NCBI GenBank assembly: GCA_017444525.1 | Contig: JAFSWL010000045.1 | Span: forward strand, 1 to 36,256 | Source: Alphaproteobacteria bacterium | GTDB lineage: Bacteria; Pseudomonadota; Alphaproteobacteria; RF32; CAG-239 | Direction of reading: 5' to 3' | DNA length: 36,256 bases | Shown: piece by piece, positions 15,352-22,801 of the stretch | Layout of the letters: each line of letters opens with the position of its first letter | Position numbering within the stretch: the stretch's first letter is position 1 | Position numbers and translations under genes: made by a program | Notes under the pieces: generated by a model | The model's database searches: none | Seen by the model: only the letters and a program-made list of their open reading frames with translations | Told to the model about the DNA's origin: nothing

Positions 15352-16395
15352 TTATTTCTCGCGTTCTTTCATATTTTCCATAACCATGGTCATGTCATCG
15401 GCTTTGGAATACGCTTTAAGCTCGCCGGTCAACGCCAAATATTCATTATAGTCATACTTTTCGTTTGACAATGGTTTGGCAATAACCTGATATACTTTCT
15501 CCAACCTCTCAGCCGTTTTATCGCTCATAGGCAAACAATTTGCAACCATATCATTAAGCTCATTCATATCGCCACTGCAATAAAGTGCCAAATCACAGCC
15601 GGCTTCCAAAACTTGCCGAGTTCTTTGGCCGATTGTGCCTTTCAGGGCATCCATTTCCATGGCATCGGAAATCAGCAAGCCGTTAAAACCGATTTCCTGG
15701 CGAATAAGAGTGTCTATGCCTTTTTTACTAATCGTAATCGGCTTTTGGTCATCCACCGCCGAAATGACGATGTGTGCCGTTATCGCCGCCGGAGCATTGT
15801 GATTAACCATAAACGGATAAAAATCGGTTGCCAATTCTTCTAAACTTTTGCTGACAACCGGCAAGCCGAGATGTGAATCCGTAACCGCCGAGCCATGTCC
15901 CGGGAGATGCTTCATTATCGGGCATATGCCGTTTTTCATATAAGTAGAAATCATTTCGCGCCCGAGTGCGGCAACGAGTTTTTTATCACTTCCGAAAGAG
16001 CGTGAGCCGATAACCGAACTGGTATCGGAACGCAACACATCTAAAACCGGCGCACTGTTCATATTTAATCCGAGTTCTTTAAAGTCGGCGCTGATTAAAC
16101 CGGCGTGCAAGCGCGTAGCTTTGGGCGAAATCTGTCCCAATCTTTGCTCCGGCGCATAAGTGCGGAAATCTTGCCCTGCCAAGCGACAAACCTGTCCGCC
16201 TTCTTGGTCAATATAGAGCAATATTTTTTCATTGTCGGTAACATCTTTTATTTGGTCGAGCAGTTTTTTGAACTGTTGTTTATTTTTAATGTTATTATCA
16301 AAAAAACTTATGCCGGCAGGCTGATTTTTAGAAAGCCAATATTTCTCGTCATCGGTCAATTCATATCCGGCAACGGAAGCAACAATCGGTAACAT
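15352..16395 (-). CDS. nagZ: Beta-N-acetylhexosaminidase NagZ (GH3)
   Basis: A 347-aa cytoplasmic glycoside hydrolase family 3 enzyme that removes N-acetylglucosamine from muropeptides in cell-wall recycling. Visible motifs: YIDQEGGQVCRL (residues 61-72), SRSFG (131-135), the sugar-binding KHLPGHG (162-168), the catalytic loop TDSHLGLP with its His (about 175) and the nucleophile Asp244 in LISDAMEMDAL. Size and motifs are normal. An AGGAG box precedes the ATG. It is the first gene of a two-gene operon with the fusion protein at 14334. Confidence 0.95.
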   Translation of the reverse strand: MLPIVASVAGYELTDDEKYWLSKNQPAGISFFDNNIKNKQQFKKLLDQIKDVTDNEKILLYIDQEGGQVCRLAGQDFRTYAPEQRLGQISPKATRLHAGLISADFKELGLNMNSAPVLDVLRSDTSSVIGSRSFGSDKKLVAALGREMISTYMKNGICPIMKHLPGHGSAVTDSHLGLPVVSKSLEELATDFYPFMVNHNAPAAITAHIVISAVDDQKPITISKKGIDTLIRQEIGFNGLLISDAMEMDALKGTIGQRTRQVLEAGCDLALYCSGDMNELNDMVANCLPMSDKTAERLEKVYQVIAKPLSNEKYDYNEYLALTGELKAYSKADDMTMVMENMKEREK

Positions 16396-16488
16396 TTCAA
16401 CGCTCCTTTTTTATTTTAAGTTAGCCCTTTTATAACATTAAAATCAACCATAAAACAAGCAAAAATAAAGTTTTGTTATCATTTTGGG

Positions 16489-16517
16489 TTGCTTTTATTG
16501 TAAAAATACACTATAAT
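16489..16517 (+). promoter_or_regulatory. Probable sigma70-type promoter of the orphan at 16557
   Basis: TTGCTT (16489-16494), a 17-base spacer and a perfect TATAAT (16512-16517), 39 bases before the start codon. Confidence 0.6.
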
Positions 16518-16556
16518 CGCGCAAAATTAAATCTTAAACCATTGGAAATATAAGAT

Positions 16557-17663
16557 ATGGAAAAAATTAAATGTCCGTCTGACATACTCTACGAAAAAGA
16601 ATGGCGCTCCGCATACGGCAACCGTTGTAATGCCATTTTTTTAAGTGATGTTATGAACGATCATGAATCAATGCGTAAATTATTTCATTCTAACGGCGAT
16701 ACACATAGTATGTCTCCATTGGTCGGCATTTTTTATGATTATTATAAAGACCACGACAAGGAAAAAATGCTGGACCGAGTAAAAGAGGCAACAACCGATA
16801 GCAGCGGTCATCATTATTTCGGTATGCCTTTCTCTGTTGAGGAATATAAAGGAAAACACCTCCTGAAAGATTGGAGCTGTTTACACTCTTTTTACAGCGG
16901 AAACGATGAATCTCCGTGGGCTGATTTAAAAAATTATGAAGAAAGAGCAACCGTAAACATAACCGATGAATTCAGTTCCGGTCAAAGTGTTTATTACGAT
17001 AATAAAAGCGTTGCCGAAGTGCTAAGAGATGCGGCGGAAAAAACAACATTTTTAGAAAAACAAATAGAAGAACCGACTAAGAATGAACAGTTGGATTTAT
17101 TGGTGAAAAACCTGCAGAATAATCGTGATGAAAAGCTTCACCTACCAACGTATGCGAAAGCCTTAAGACTGATAAATGATGATTTAACTTCGGCTTTTGA
17201 GGGTAGAACAGAACCGCTTGAAGCTGATGCCTATGTACCGGTAATCATTATGCTTGATGAAATGTCGGCGGAAGTTTTCAACCAAATAGATTATAAGCAA
17301 CAGCGCACATTTCATAAATCTGATTTGGGTCAGGAAATGTTGAGGTTTTCGTATTTGACTACCCAAAATATGTTTAGAAAAGGTAACTCATACAACGGCT
17401 TTTCTTCAAATGCTATGAATGCTTGGCTGTCTGATATAAAAAATACCGATTTGTGGCAGGTGGCACAACGCAAAATCACGGAGGCAATTGTTGAAAGATG
17501 GGCGCATCGGGTTAAAGTCGGTAGTCTTTTAAATAATCGGATGATGGAACTGGCAACAATTAAACCAAAGCCTAAAGAAGCAATGTATGCCGATTATTGG
17601 CAAGAAGACAAAAACCGCTCAATGTATATGAATTTATACGTTAAGCCGCAAAATATTCGATAG
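16557..17663 (+). CDS. Hypothetical protein, 368 aa
   Basis: Not recognised. A soluble, mostly helical, polar protein rich in His, Met, Asp and Glu, without a signal peptide or a membrane segment. HSNGDTHSMSPL and SSGHHYFGMPFSVEEY are striking but fit no known metal site. The C-terminal third looks like a helical bundle. The DMT transporter starts 19 bases downstream with an AGAGG site, so the two may be co-transcribed. AT-rich codon use like the core genes here, unlike the other orphans. Confidence 0.75.
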   Translation: MEKIKCPSDILYEKEWRSAYGNRCNAIFLSDVMNDHESMRKLFHSNGDTHSMSPLVGIFYDYYKDHDKEKMLDRVKEATTDSSGHHYFGMPFSVEEYKGKHLLKDWSCLHSFYSGNDESPWADLKNYEERATVNITDEFSSGQSVYYDNKSVAEVLRDAAEKTTFLEKQIEEPTKNEQLDLLVKNLQNNRDEKLHLPTYAKALRLINDDLTSAFEGRTEPLEADAYVPVIIMLDEMSAEVFNQIDYKQQRTFHKSDLGQEMLRFSYLTTQNMFRKGNSYNGFSSNAMNAWLSDIKNTDLWQVAQRKITEAIVERWAHRVKVGSLLNNRMMELATIKPKPKEAMYADYWQEDKNRSMYMNLYVKPQNIR

Positions 17664-17682
17664 CCGCACAAGAGGTAGTTAA

Positions 17683-18561
17683 ATGACAGACAAACGATAC
17701 ACCGCCGTGTTGGCGACTTTGTTTGACTCGGCTGCCGATGCCACGCTGGACTATGCCGTCAGCCGTCACAATATTCATAAAATGGTGTTTTTGCTCTCGC
17801 TGATTGCCGGTATCGGGCAAGTGGCTATCGGCGCGTTTATCGGCATTGATTGCACGTTTAAGGCCTTGCCTTATGTGGCGCTTCACGGCATATTGATTCT
17901 GCTCGGCTACATTTTCTTTTTGAAATCACTCAAATACACGCCGATTGCGCTGATTGGCTTGGTGCAGAGTAGCGAACTGTTTTTTACCGCCATTATTGAC
18001 TGTATGCTCGGTTATTTAACGCTTTCGACGCGCTTTTTGGTGTTATTAAGCTTGTTTGTGTTTGCCATCGCACTGTTTTATATCAACTGCATCAAAAACG
18101 AAAAAACTTCGGTTAAAGAGGTCAAGCCGATTGGGATTGTGCTGACACTCGGCACAATGTTCTTGTATGTGGTGGCAACTTATCTGATTAAGATATCGGC
18201 GGCGTATGGGGCAAGCGAAATCACGCTCAACCTCGGCTATTATGTGGTGGCGTTGCCGTATTTCGGCTGGCTTGCGCTCAAAGGCAAAGATGATGATACA
18301 AAAAACACCGCCAATCCGCGCTGGTATAACGGCTTTTATTTTCTGGCCTTTGCCATCGGCATTTTGGAAACGATTTTCTATGTGTTAGAAACATTCAGCT
18401 TTATTAACGACACGCCGACCATCGTGATGGCCATTAAGCAAATGGGGATTTTTGTGATGTTTTTCCTCTCGGTGCTGTTTAAAACGGATAAATTCACACC
18501 GCAAAAACTCCTTGCCCTTATCCTCGGCTTTATCGCCATTACCGGTCTGTATTTTAACTAA
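17683..18561 (+). CDS. DMT/EamA-like permease
   Basis: A 292-aa inner-membrane protein with about ten hydrophobic segments, in two similar halves, as in the drug/metabolite transporter superfamily. FFLKSLKYTPIALIGLVQSSELFF in the first half and the end ALILGFIAITGLYFN are typical of the family. Substrate unknown. The last 44 bases of the gene are part of a 101-bp segment that is repeated 488 bases downstream. Confidence 0.85.
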   Translation: MTDKRYTAVLATLFDSAADATLDYAVSRHNIHKMVFLLSLIAGIGQVAIGAFIGIDCTFKALPYVALHGILILLGYIFFLKSLKYTPIALIGLVQSSELFFTAIIDCMLGYLTLSTRFLVLLSLFVFAIALFYINCIKNEKTSVKEVKPIGIVLTLGTMFLYVVATYLIKISAAYGASEITLNLGYYVVALPYFGWLALKGKDDDTKNTANPRWYNGFYFLAFAIGILETIFYVLETFSFINDTPTIVMAIKQMGIFVMFFLSVLFKTDKFTPQKLLALILGFIAITGLYFN

Positions 18562-18618
18562 ACGAAGCGTCATCCCTCGATTTTGCACCGCAAAATCGTC
18601 AAGGGATCTTCAAATTAT
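18518..18618 (+). repeat. 101-bp direct repeat, copy A (DMT gene end plus REP-like palindrome)
   Basis: Contains the last 44 bases of the DMT gene and the first REP-like palindrome. It matches 19006-19106 at 99 of 101 positions (counted by eye; the two mismatches are within ATTACCGGTCTG/ATTACGGGGCTG). Confidence 0.9.
18567..18617 (-). repeat. REP-like palindrome R1
   Basis: On the minus strand it reads GATCCCTTGACGATTTTGC, short loop, GCAAAATCGAGGGATGACGC: a 9-bp inner stem (CGATTTTGC/GCAAAATCG) with outer ATCCCT/AGGGAT pairs. The constant outer frame GAT..(C)TGACG - stem - CGAG..ATGAC is shared with R2, R3 and R4, while the stem differs. Confidence 0.75.
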
Positions 18619-18961
18619 TTATTTGACATACATTAACAGATATAATACCTTGAAAATATGAAAAATATGTATGTTTATATAATGACAAATGCAAATAACA
18701 CTACATTGTACGTTGGGGTAACGAATGATATAGTGCGTCGCATTTGGGAGCATAAAAATGATATACATAAAGGTTTTACCTGCGAATATAATTTGCATAA
18801 ATTAGTTTATTTTGAAGTTTACGAAGATGAAGTGACGGCTATTGAACGGGAAAAATATCTCAAAAAATGTTATAAAAAAACAAAGATAAAACTCATTACT
18901 GAGCAGAATCCGCAGTGGAACGATTTATATGATGAAATAACTCCAATTTAATTTGAAGATC
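18605..18961 (+). mobile_element. Candidate REP-bounded GIY-YIG element
   Basis: The GIY-YIG gene is enclosed by a perfect 13-base inverted repeat, GATCTTCAAATTA (18605-18617) and TAATTTGAAGATC (18949-18961), whose outer ends continue into the inverted REP-like palindromes R1 and R2. The gene's stop codon (18949-18951) overlaps the right repeat. A TATAAT at 18641-18646 lies inside, so the unit could carry its own promoter. Classification as a mobile unit is an inference. Confidence 0.5.
18658..18951 (+). CDS. GIY-YIG domain nuclease, 97 aa
   Basis: A single-domain member of the small GIY-YIG family (UPF0213/YhbQ type). The signature strands are MYVYIMTN (residues 4-11) and LYVGVTND (17-24, the GIY and YIG equivalents), then the Arg of VRRIWEHK and the Glu of AIEREKYLKK, which are positions of the catalytic residues. 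Such proteins are predicted structure-specific DNA nucleases; their biological role is poorly known. The gene lies inside inverted REP-like palindromes and between direct repeats of the upstream gene's end. Confidence 0.88.
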   Translation: MKNMYVYIMTNANNTTLYVGVTNDIVRRIWEHKNDIHKGFTCEYNLHKLVYFEVYEDEVTAIEREKYLKKCYKKTKIKLITEQNPQWNDLYDEITPI

Positions 18962-19000
18962 GCTGACGCATTTGCCTGACGGCAAAGCGAGCGATGACAT
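18957..19000 (+). repeat. REP-like palindrome R2
   Basis: GATCGCTGACGCATTTGCC, TGAC loop, GGCAAAGCGAGCGATGAC. Stem TTTGCC/GGCAAA with outer GC and ATCGCT/AGCGAT pairs. Same constant frame as R1 but the opposite orientation, so the GIY-YIG gene sits between an inverted pair. Confidence 0.75.
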
Positions 19001-19005
19001 TTATT

Positions 19006-19106
19006 TTATCCTCGGCTTTATCGCCATTACGGGGCTGTATTTTAACTAAACGAAGCGTCATCCCTCGATTTTGCACCGCAAAATCGTCAAGGGATCTTCA
19101 AATTAT
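19006..19106 (+). repeat. 101-bp direct repeat, copy B
   Basis: Second copy of 18518-18618, with the final codons and stop of the DMT gene and palindrome R3 (19055-19105, identical to R1). It has no gene of its own; the DMT tail here is out of any expressed context. R2 directly precedes it. Confidence 0.9.
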
Positions 19107-19118
19107 AAAAAAAAAGCG

Positions 19119-19158
19119 GAAGATGCCCTGACGATTCCTGTCGGAATCGAGGCATGAC
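19119..19158 (+). repeat. REP-like palindrome R4
   Basis: GATGCCCTGACGATTCC, TGTC loop, GGAATCGAGGCATGAC: stem CGATTCC/GGAATCG with outer ATGCC/GGCAT. Same constant frame as R1-R3 but a third stem sequence. It is followed at 19167-19190 by a third, partial copy of the DMT gene end (ATTACGGGACTATATTTTAA, 3 differences). The 360 bases from 18952 to 19313 hold only these repeats and a promoter. Confidence 0.7.
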
Positions 19159-19215
19159 TTTCTTTTATTACGGGACTATATTTTAATTAAAATTCACATT
19201 GCCAAAAATTTATTC

Positions 19216-19244
19216 TTGACAAAACTTGCAGAAAATTATATAGT
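19216..19244 (+). promoter_or_regulatory. Sigma70-type promoter upstream of the 19314 operon
   Basis: TTGACA (19216-19221), a 17-base spacer and TATAGT (19239-19244). A second possible -10, TATAGT in the conserved ATTATAGTGTATTTATT, lies at 19263-19268, in the position it has before the 13470 gene. Confidence 0.6.
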
Positions 19245-19282
19245 TTTTTGTAGAAAGAAAATTATAGTGTATTTATTAGAAC

Positions 19283-19300
19283 CTCACGACAAGGCGTGAG
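19283..19300 (+). promoter_or_regulatory. Leader hairpin, copy 2
   Basis: CTCACG, loop ACAAGG, CGTGAG, identical to 13439-13456 including AACC before and TAATTA after it. It lies 13 bases before the ATG at 19314. Confidence 0.65.
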
Positions 19301-19313
19301 TAATTAGAGGCTT

Positions 19314-19580
19314 ATGGTAAAGATTACTATTACCGGAAAAGTATTGAAGGTAGATGCAAGTCGCATGGGATTATTCATTGATGTATCCAGTCCTGAAAAG
19401 TATTGCGGCGAAGTTATCAAAATCAATCTGCATAAGAGGAACTGCCGCCAACATCCAGCCGAGTGGCTTAGGCTTGAGGATGGCACTAAAGTCGCTATTA
19501 CAAGAACTCAGGATGAGAAGAATACTATGTACTCATACACAGTACTCAAGAGAGTAATAAACATTGACGATGTTAAATGA
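19314..19580 (+). CDS. Hypothetical small beta-rich protein, 88 aa
   Basis: Not recognised. Alternating strand patterns (VKITITGKVLKVDA, GLFIDVSS, KVAITRTQD, YSYTVLKRV) suggest a small beta-barrel such as an OB-like fold; this is inferred from pattern only. It has the leader hairpin upstream and overlaps the next gene by 4 bases (ATGA), so the two proteins are probably made together. Confidence 0.72.
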   Translation: MVKITITGKVLKVDASRMGLFIDVSSPEKYCGEVIKINLHKRNCRQHPAEWLRLEDGTKVAITRTQDEKNTMYSYTVLKRVINIDDVK

Positions 19581-20020
19581 AAAATCGTAGGCTTATGAAA
19601 ACTATTATTAAGTTCTTCTTGAACGGCTATGTGTTGATGTACATTATAGCAACAATAGCCCTGGTATTCGAGTTTTATTTGATTACTCCGATGCTATGCA
19701 AGTGGTGGCACCAAGCGCTGGCCGTTTTCTCTGTGCTATTTTTGGAAGATGTGATAGCGGCCGTTATCTGCACACACTTCTACCTCTCGTGGAAAAGAAG
19801 TCCTAAGGTCTATGATGCGAGAATAGTTGGCATAGTGTTTACTTTCTTCATCTGCTATATCACGTTAGCAGTTATGGTGGGAATTTATGCCTGGTCAATA
19901 GCTCTCTGGATGTTTATACCAACCGTGGCCGTGGCATTGATCTTACTCTACATAGGAGCCGGCATCAATGGTGTCCCAGCCAAAGCGGTAAAAGAATTCG
20001 GTGAATTTATGAAAATCTGA
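19577..20020 (+). CDS. Hypothetical inner-membrane protein, 147 aa
   Basis: Not recognised. Four predicted membrane helices (about residues 16-36, 43-68, 83-105 and 108-130) and a short cytoplasmic-looking tail. Its ATG overlaps the stop of the 88-aa gene. A downstream ATG at 19595 (MKTIIKFF) is an alternative start. Together the pair forms a two-gene unit between the leader hairpin and the terminator at 20027. Confidence 0.72.
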   Translation: MKNRRLMKTIIKFFLNGYVLMYIIATIALVFEFYLITPMLCKWWHQALAVFSVLFLEDVIAAVICTHFYLSWKRSPKVYDARIVGIVFTFFICYITLAVMVGIYAWSIALWMFIPTVAVALILLYIGAGINGVPAKAVKEFGEFMKI

Positions 20021-20026
20021 CAATAA

Positions 20027-20058
20027 CCCCTCGCAGTTTAACCGCTGTGAGGTGTTTT
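20027..20058 (+). terminator. Rho-independent terminator
   Basis: CCTCGCAG (20029-20036) pairs with CTGTGAGG (20045-20052) with one G-U pair, followed by a T-rich run. Confidence 0.75.
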
Positions 20059-20143
20059 TGTTTTTAAACATAAAAAATTAGCCGGTTGATTATCAAAAAT
20101 AAATATGCTATCGTATAGCCAATTTTTTAGAAAGAGGCGCAAA

Positions 20144-20761
20144 ATGCAGCAACAGAAAGTTATTCTCATTACCGGTATGCCGGGGGCAGGAAAAACCACG
20201 CTCGTCAAAGAGTTGCAGAAAAAATATGCCAATGCGGTTGCCGTGTCGGTCGATTTAATTCAGGAAAGTTTGTACGATACGCTGGGCTTTGCTTCGCCGG
20301 ACGAGCGGCGCAAATTAAAAGCCGCCGCGTTCAAAATTGCCTTGGACGAAGCTTTGGATTATATAGAGCAAGGTCTTGTGCCGCTGTTGGAATATCCTTT
20401 CTGCGACCGCCACAAAGAAATGCTGACTTCTGCCCTTAAAAACAAAAACATCCTTAATTTGCGGCTTGATTTGCCGCTCAAAGTTGCCTATCGCCGTTTT
20501 CATGAACGTGATTTATCCGGCAAGCGGCACCCAGGGCATTACTTCCAGAGTTATCCGCCTAAAGACGGCGATAAACCGGCATATCAGATTTTTGAAGATT
20601 ACCAAAGCGCAATGCACCGCACGCATACGCCGGAATTTGAAATGGGCAGAACCTTAAAAATTGATGCTACGCATTTCCCTTTGCCGATGGATAAAATCTG
20701 CGCCTTTATTGACAGCTCCGATACACCTAAACCCAATTCGAGAACAAGTGATGGCCGATAA
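20144..20761 (+). CDS. P-loop kinase (AAA_33/zeta-toxin-like)
   Basis: A 205-aa nucleotide-binding protein. The Walker A loop GMPGAGKTTL is at residues 10-19, and later VSVDLIQESLYD, LLEYPFCDRHKEML and the Arg-rich lid YRRFHERDLSGKRHPGH fit small-molecule or zeta-type kinases. Substrate unknown. The ATG at 20144 has an AAAGAGG site; an ATG at 20105 in frame would add 13 residues but lacks one. It is the first gene of a three-gene operon with overlapping ends. Confidence 0.82.
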   Translation: MQQQKVILITGMPGAGKTTLVKELQKKYANAVAVSVDLIQESLYDTLGFASPDERRKLKAAAFKIALDEALDYIEQGLVPLLEYPFCDRHKEMLTSALKNKNILNLRLDLPLKVAYRRFHERDLSGKRHPGHYFQSYPPKDGDKPAYQIFEDYQSAMHRTHTPEFEMGRTLKIDATHFPLPMDKICAFIDSSDTPKPNSRTSDGR

Positions 20762-21404
20762 ATTGCTGATTGTGGATTGCGACGGCGTTTTGTATCATCC
20801 GTCCGAGCTTGACATTAACGCTATGGTGTATGCGTTTAATGAGGTGTGCGATGATTTCGGCTTAAAGGGCGAAAAGTTTAATTATATTGAAAATTGTACC
20901 CGCGACAAACCCATCAGCGGATTTTACAATTATATCGCTTCCGTGGCGCAGAAAGTCGGTGTGCCGACCGAGGATTTTATCTTAAAAATGGTTGATCATA
21001 TTGACTATTCCGGCATAAAAGCCGACAGCGACGGCATTTTGCAAAAATTATCAAAGCTCAGCCGAAAATGTCAAATTTGTATTTGCACCAACAATCATCT
21101 GGCGCATTTAAATCATGTCTTAAAGGCAAAATTTAATATTGTGGCGAATGATTTGCCGTTTGCGGTGTTTGATATGCGTTTTGCTGAGAAAAATGGTAAT
21201 TTTCATGCCAAAGAATCACCGGTTTTTGTGGCTAAACTTGAACAGTATTTCGGTATTCCGGCGCATAATTTTGTGTGGATTGACGACAATCCGAACATAT
21301 TGGAGAAAGTTAAGTCATTCGGCAGTCAGAGCATACAGGTAACAGAAGAAAATCGTCTTAAGGATATTTTAGAGTATTTAGAAGAAAAGGAATATATAAA
21401 ATGA
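20751..21404 (+). CDS. HAD-superfamily hydrolase
   Basis: A 217-aa HAD phosphatase-like protein. Motif I is LLIVDCDGVLY (Asp nucleophile and Asp general acid about residues 8-10), motif II ICTNNH with its Thr, a Lys in AKESPVF, and motif IV WIDDNPN. Substrate unknown. The ATG at 20751 overlaps the kinase gene by 11 bases. It overlaps the next gene by 4 bases. Confidence 0.85.
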   Translation: MADKLLIVDCDGVLYHPSELDINAMVYAFNEVCDDFGLKGEKFNYIENCTRDKPISGFYNYIASVAQKVGVPTEDFILKMVDHIDYSGIKADSDGILQKLSKLSRKCQICICTNNHLAHLNHVLKAKFNIVANDLPFAVFDMRFAEKNGNFHAKESPVFVAKLEQYFGIPAHNFVWIDDNPNILEKVKSFGSQSIQVTEENRLKDILEYLEEKEYIK

Positions 21405-21970
21405 CTAAGATTATAGCCGGTTTCGGCGGTGTCGGTAAAACAACGCTGGCAAAAAAATATAAGAACGTTTTGGATTTGGAATCTACGCCATATAAATATG
21501 TGGTTGAAAACTACGAACAATATGACGCCGAGGCGGTTAAAGGTCAAGGTATTGCGAAAAAAGAACTTAATCCGGATTTTCCGAATAATTACGTTGCCGC
21601 CGTTCAAGAAAACATCGGTAATTACGATTATATCCTCGTTTGGTGTCATCCGGAGCAGTCTTTGCCACATTTAGATAAAGCCGGTATTGATTACGAGATA
21701 TTTTTGCCGACACGCGATGCTTTGGACGAGTATCGTCAGCGTTTTATCAACCGCGGCAATTCGGAGGAGTATGTCAACCGCGTCAGTTCTAAAGAAGGTT
21801 ATGATAAACGCTTGCCGCAATGGCAAGCAACCGGCAAGCCGATTATATATTTAGAGGCCGGCGAGACATTGGAAAGCTATTTGCAAGCACATCCTAATTA
21901 TCCCAAACTCCTACCGAGAGAGATAAATCCGCTCAATCTCAAAAAATCAAAAGCCGAAATTGAAAGATAA
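21401..21970 (+). CDS. P-loop NTPase, possible nucleotide kinase-like protein
   Basis: A 189-aa protein that opens with a Walker A motif, AGFGGVGKTTLAKKY (residues 6-20). DYILVWCHPEQSLPHL (about 75-90) could be a Walker B-like strand. RDALDEYRQRFINRGNSEEYVNR resembles the lid region of small kinases. Not assigned to a named family. It is the last gene of the kinase - HAD - P-loop operon (ATGA overlap). Confidence 0.72.
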   Translation: MTKIIAGFGGVGKTTLAKKYKNVLDLESTPYKYVVENYEQYDAEAVKGQGIAKKELNPDFPNNYVAAVQENIGNYDYILVWCHPEQSLPHLDKAGIDYEIFLPTRDALDEYRQRFINRGNSEEYVNRVSSKEGYDKRLPQWQATGKPIIYLEAGETLESYLQAHPNYPKLLPREINPLNLKKSKAEIER

Positions 21971-21984
21971 TATTTAAAACAAAA

Positions 21985-22060
21985 AAATGCCCTGACGATA
22001 CTGTTGTACATAATACTATAATCATCGCTCGTTCGGCACACTTCATCCGTCATCTTAGCA
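21985..22060 (+). repeat. Degenerate REP-like sequence
   Basis: ATGCCCTGACGATACTG matches the left arm of R4, and ATCATCGCTCG matches the right arm of R2 in reverse, but no intact stem remains. The 220 bases from 21971 to 22192 show nothing else apart from AT-rich promoter-like sequence. Confidence 0.35.
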
Positions 22061-22192
22061 CGTCCTTCATAAAAAATATGCTGCTGTTCTTTTTTATGTA
22101 TTTTCGGCAATAAGCTCTTGACTTGTTTATATGAGGTTATATATTCAACTAAGATTGTCGTATTATTAATCATATTTTTAAAACTTATTTTT

Positions 22193-22762
22193 ATGGAAAT
22201 ACAAGGTATTTTGAACGAGCAGAACATTCTTGTAAAACCCGGAATGTTCAATTTGACGGACGGGAGAAACGTTAGTCAGCTTAGTGAGAATGACCGCCGC
22301 TACGTGCGTGCCGTTATTTTCTTTGTTGATGAGGAACGTCATTGTGCAATTGGTTTGTGTCCGGTATGTACGATGTTGCCTTTTTCGTTTAGCTGCCTAA
22401 GCTCGGTAACGGAAGATATTCTGTCCGGACGCGAGGCAACCAAGATCTTGTTGAAAGAAGCAGTCAAACAAGGAATTGAACTGCCGGCTGCCGAATTCTG
22501 TGTTGCTTATGACAAAAACGGTGTTCAAGCAGGAGAAGCTTTTTTAGCTTCTGCGTACGAGATGAAAAAAATGTCGTTACGGGCTTTGAGGACGGCATGG
22601 AAAACAATCGGTTTCAACAACTGTGTCGGTAGTCTATGGAGTTCATCAATTTCTCAGGATTTTTCGGTATGGATGCAGAATGTCGGTGCTGTTATGCCCA
22701 GTAGTTGGCAGATTCAGTATCGTACTTTCGGAGTGATGCCAGCGATTGAAATTCCTTTATAA
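22193..22762 (+). CDS. Hypothetical protein, 189 aa
   Basis: Not recognised. Soluble, with several Cys, including CPVCTM, and a hydrophobic SFSCLSSV segment; no signal peptide. The ATG at 22193 is preferred to an in-frame TTG at 22118. There is no Shine-Dalgarno site, only AT-rich sequence. The stop codon lies in the stem of the terminator at 22761-22801. Codon use resembles the other orphans. Confidence 0.7.
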   Translation: MEIQGILNEQNILVKPGMFNLTDGRNVSQLSENDRRYVRAVIFFVDEERHCAIGLCPVCTMLPFSFSCLSSVTEDILSGREATKILLKEAVKQGIELPAAEFCVAYDKNGVQAGEAFLASAYEMKKMSLRALRTAWKTIGFNNCVGSLWSSSISQDFSVWMQNVGAVMPSSWQIQYRTFGVMPAIEIPL

Positions 22763-22801
22763 ATTAAAAGGGAAGCTTGATAACAGCTTCCCTTTTAATT
22801 T
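22761..22801. terminator. Bidirectional terminator holding both stop codons
   Basis: A perfect 17-bp stem (22761-22777 with 22785-22801) with A/T-rich feet. The stop codon of the plus-strand orphan (22760-22762) and that of the minus-strand permease (22797-22795) both overlap it. Confidence 0.85.

Noticed and set aside
18567-19158. Repeated palindromes as a possible CRISPR array
   Set aside because: Repeats are unevenly spaced, in both orientations and with different stems; there are no uniform spacers and no cas genes.
8915-22762. Accessory region as a prophage
   Set aside because: No integrase, portal, terminase, capsid, tail or lysis gene is visible, and the region contains nagZ and transporters.
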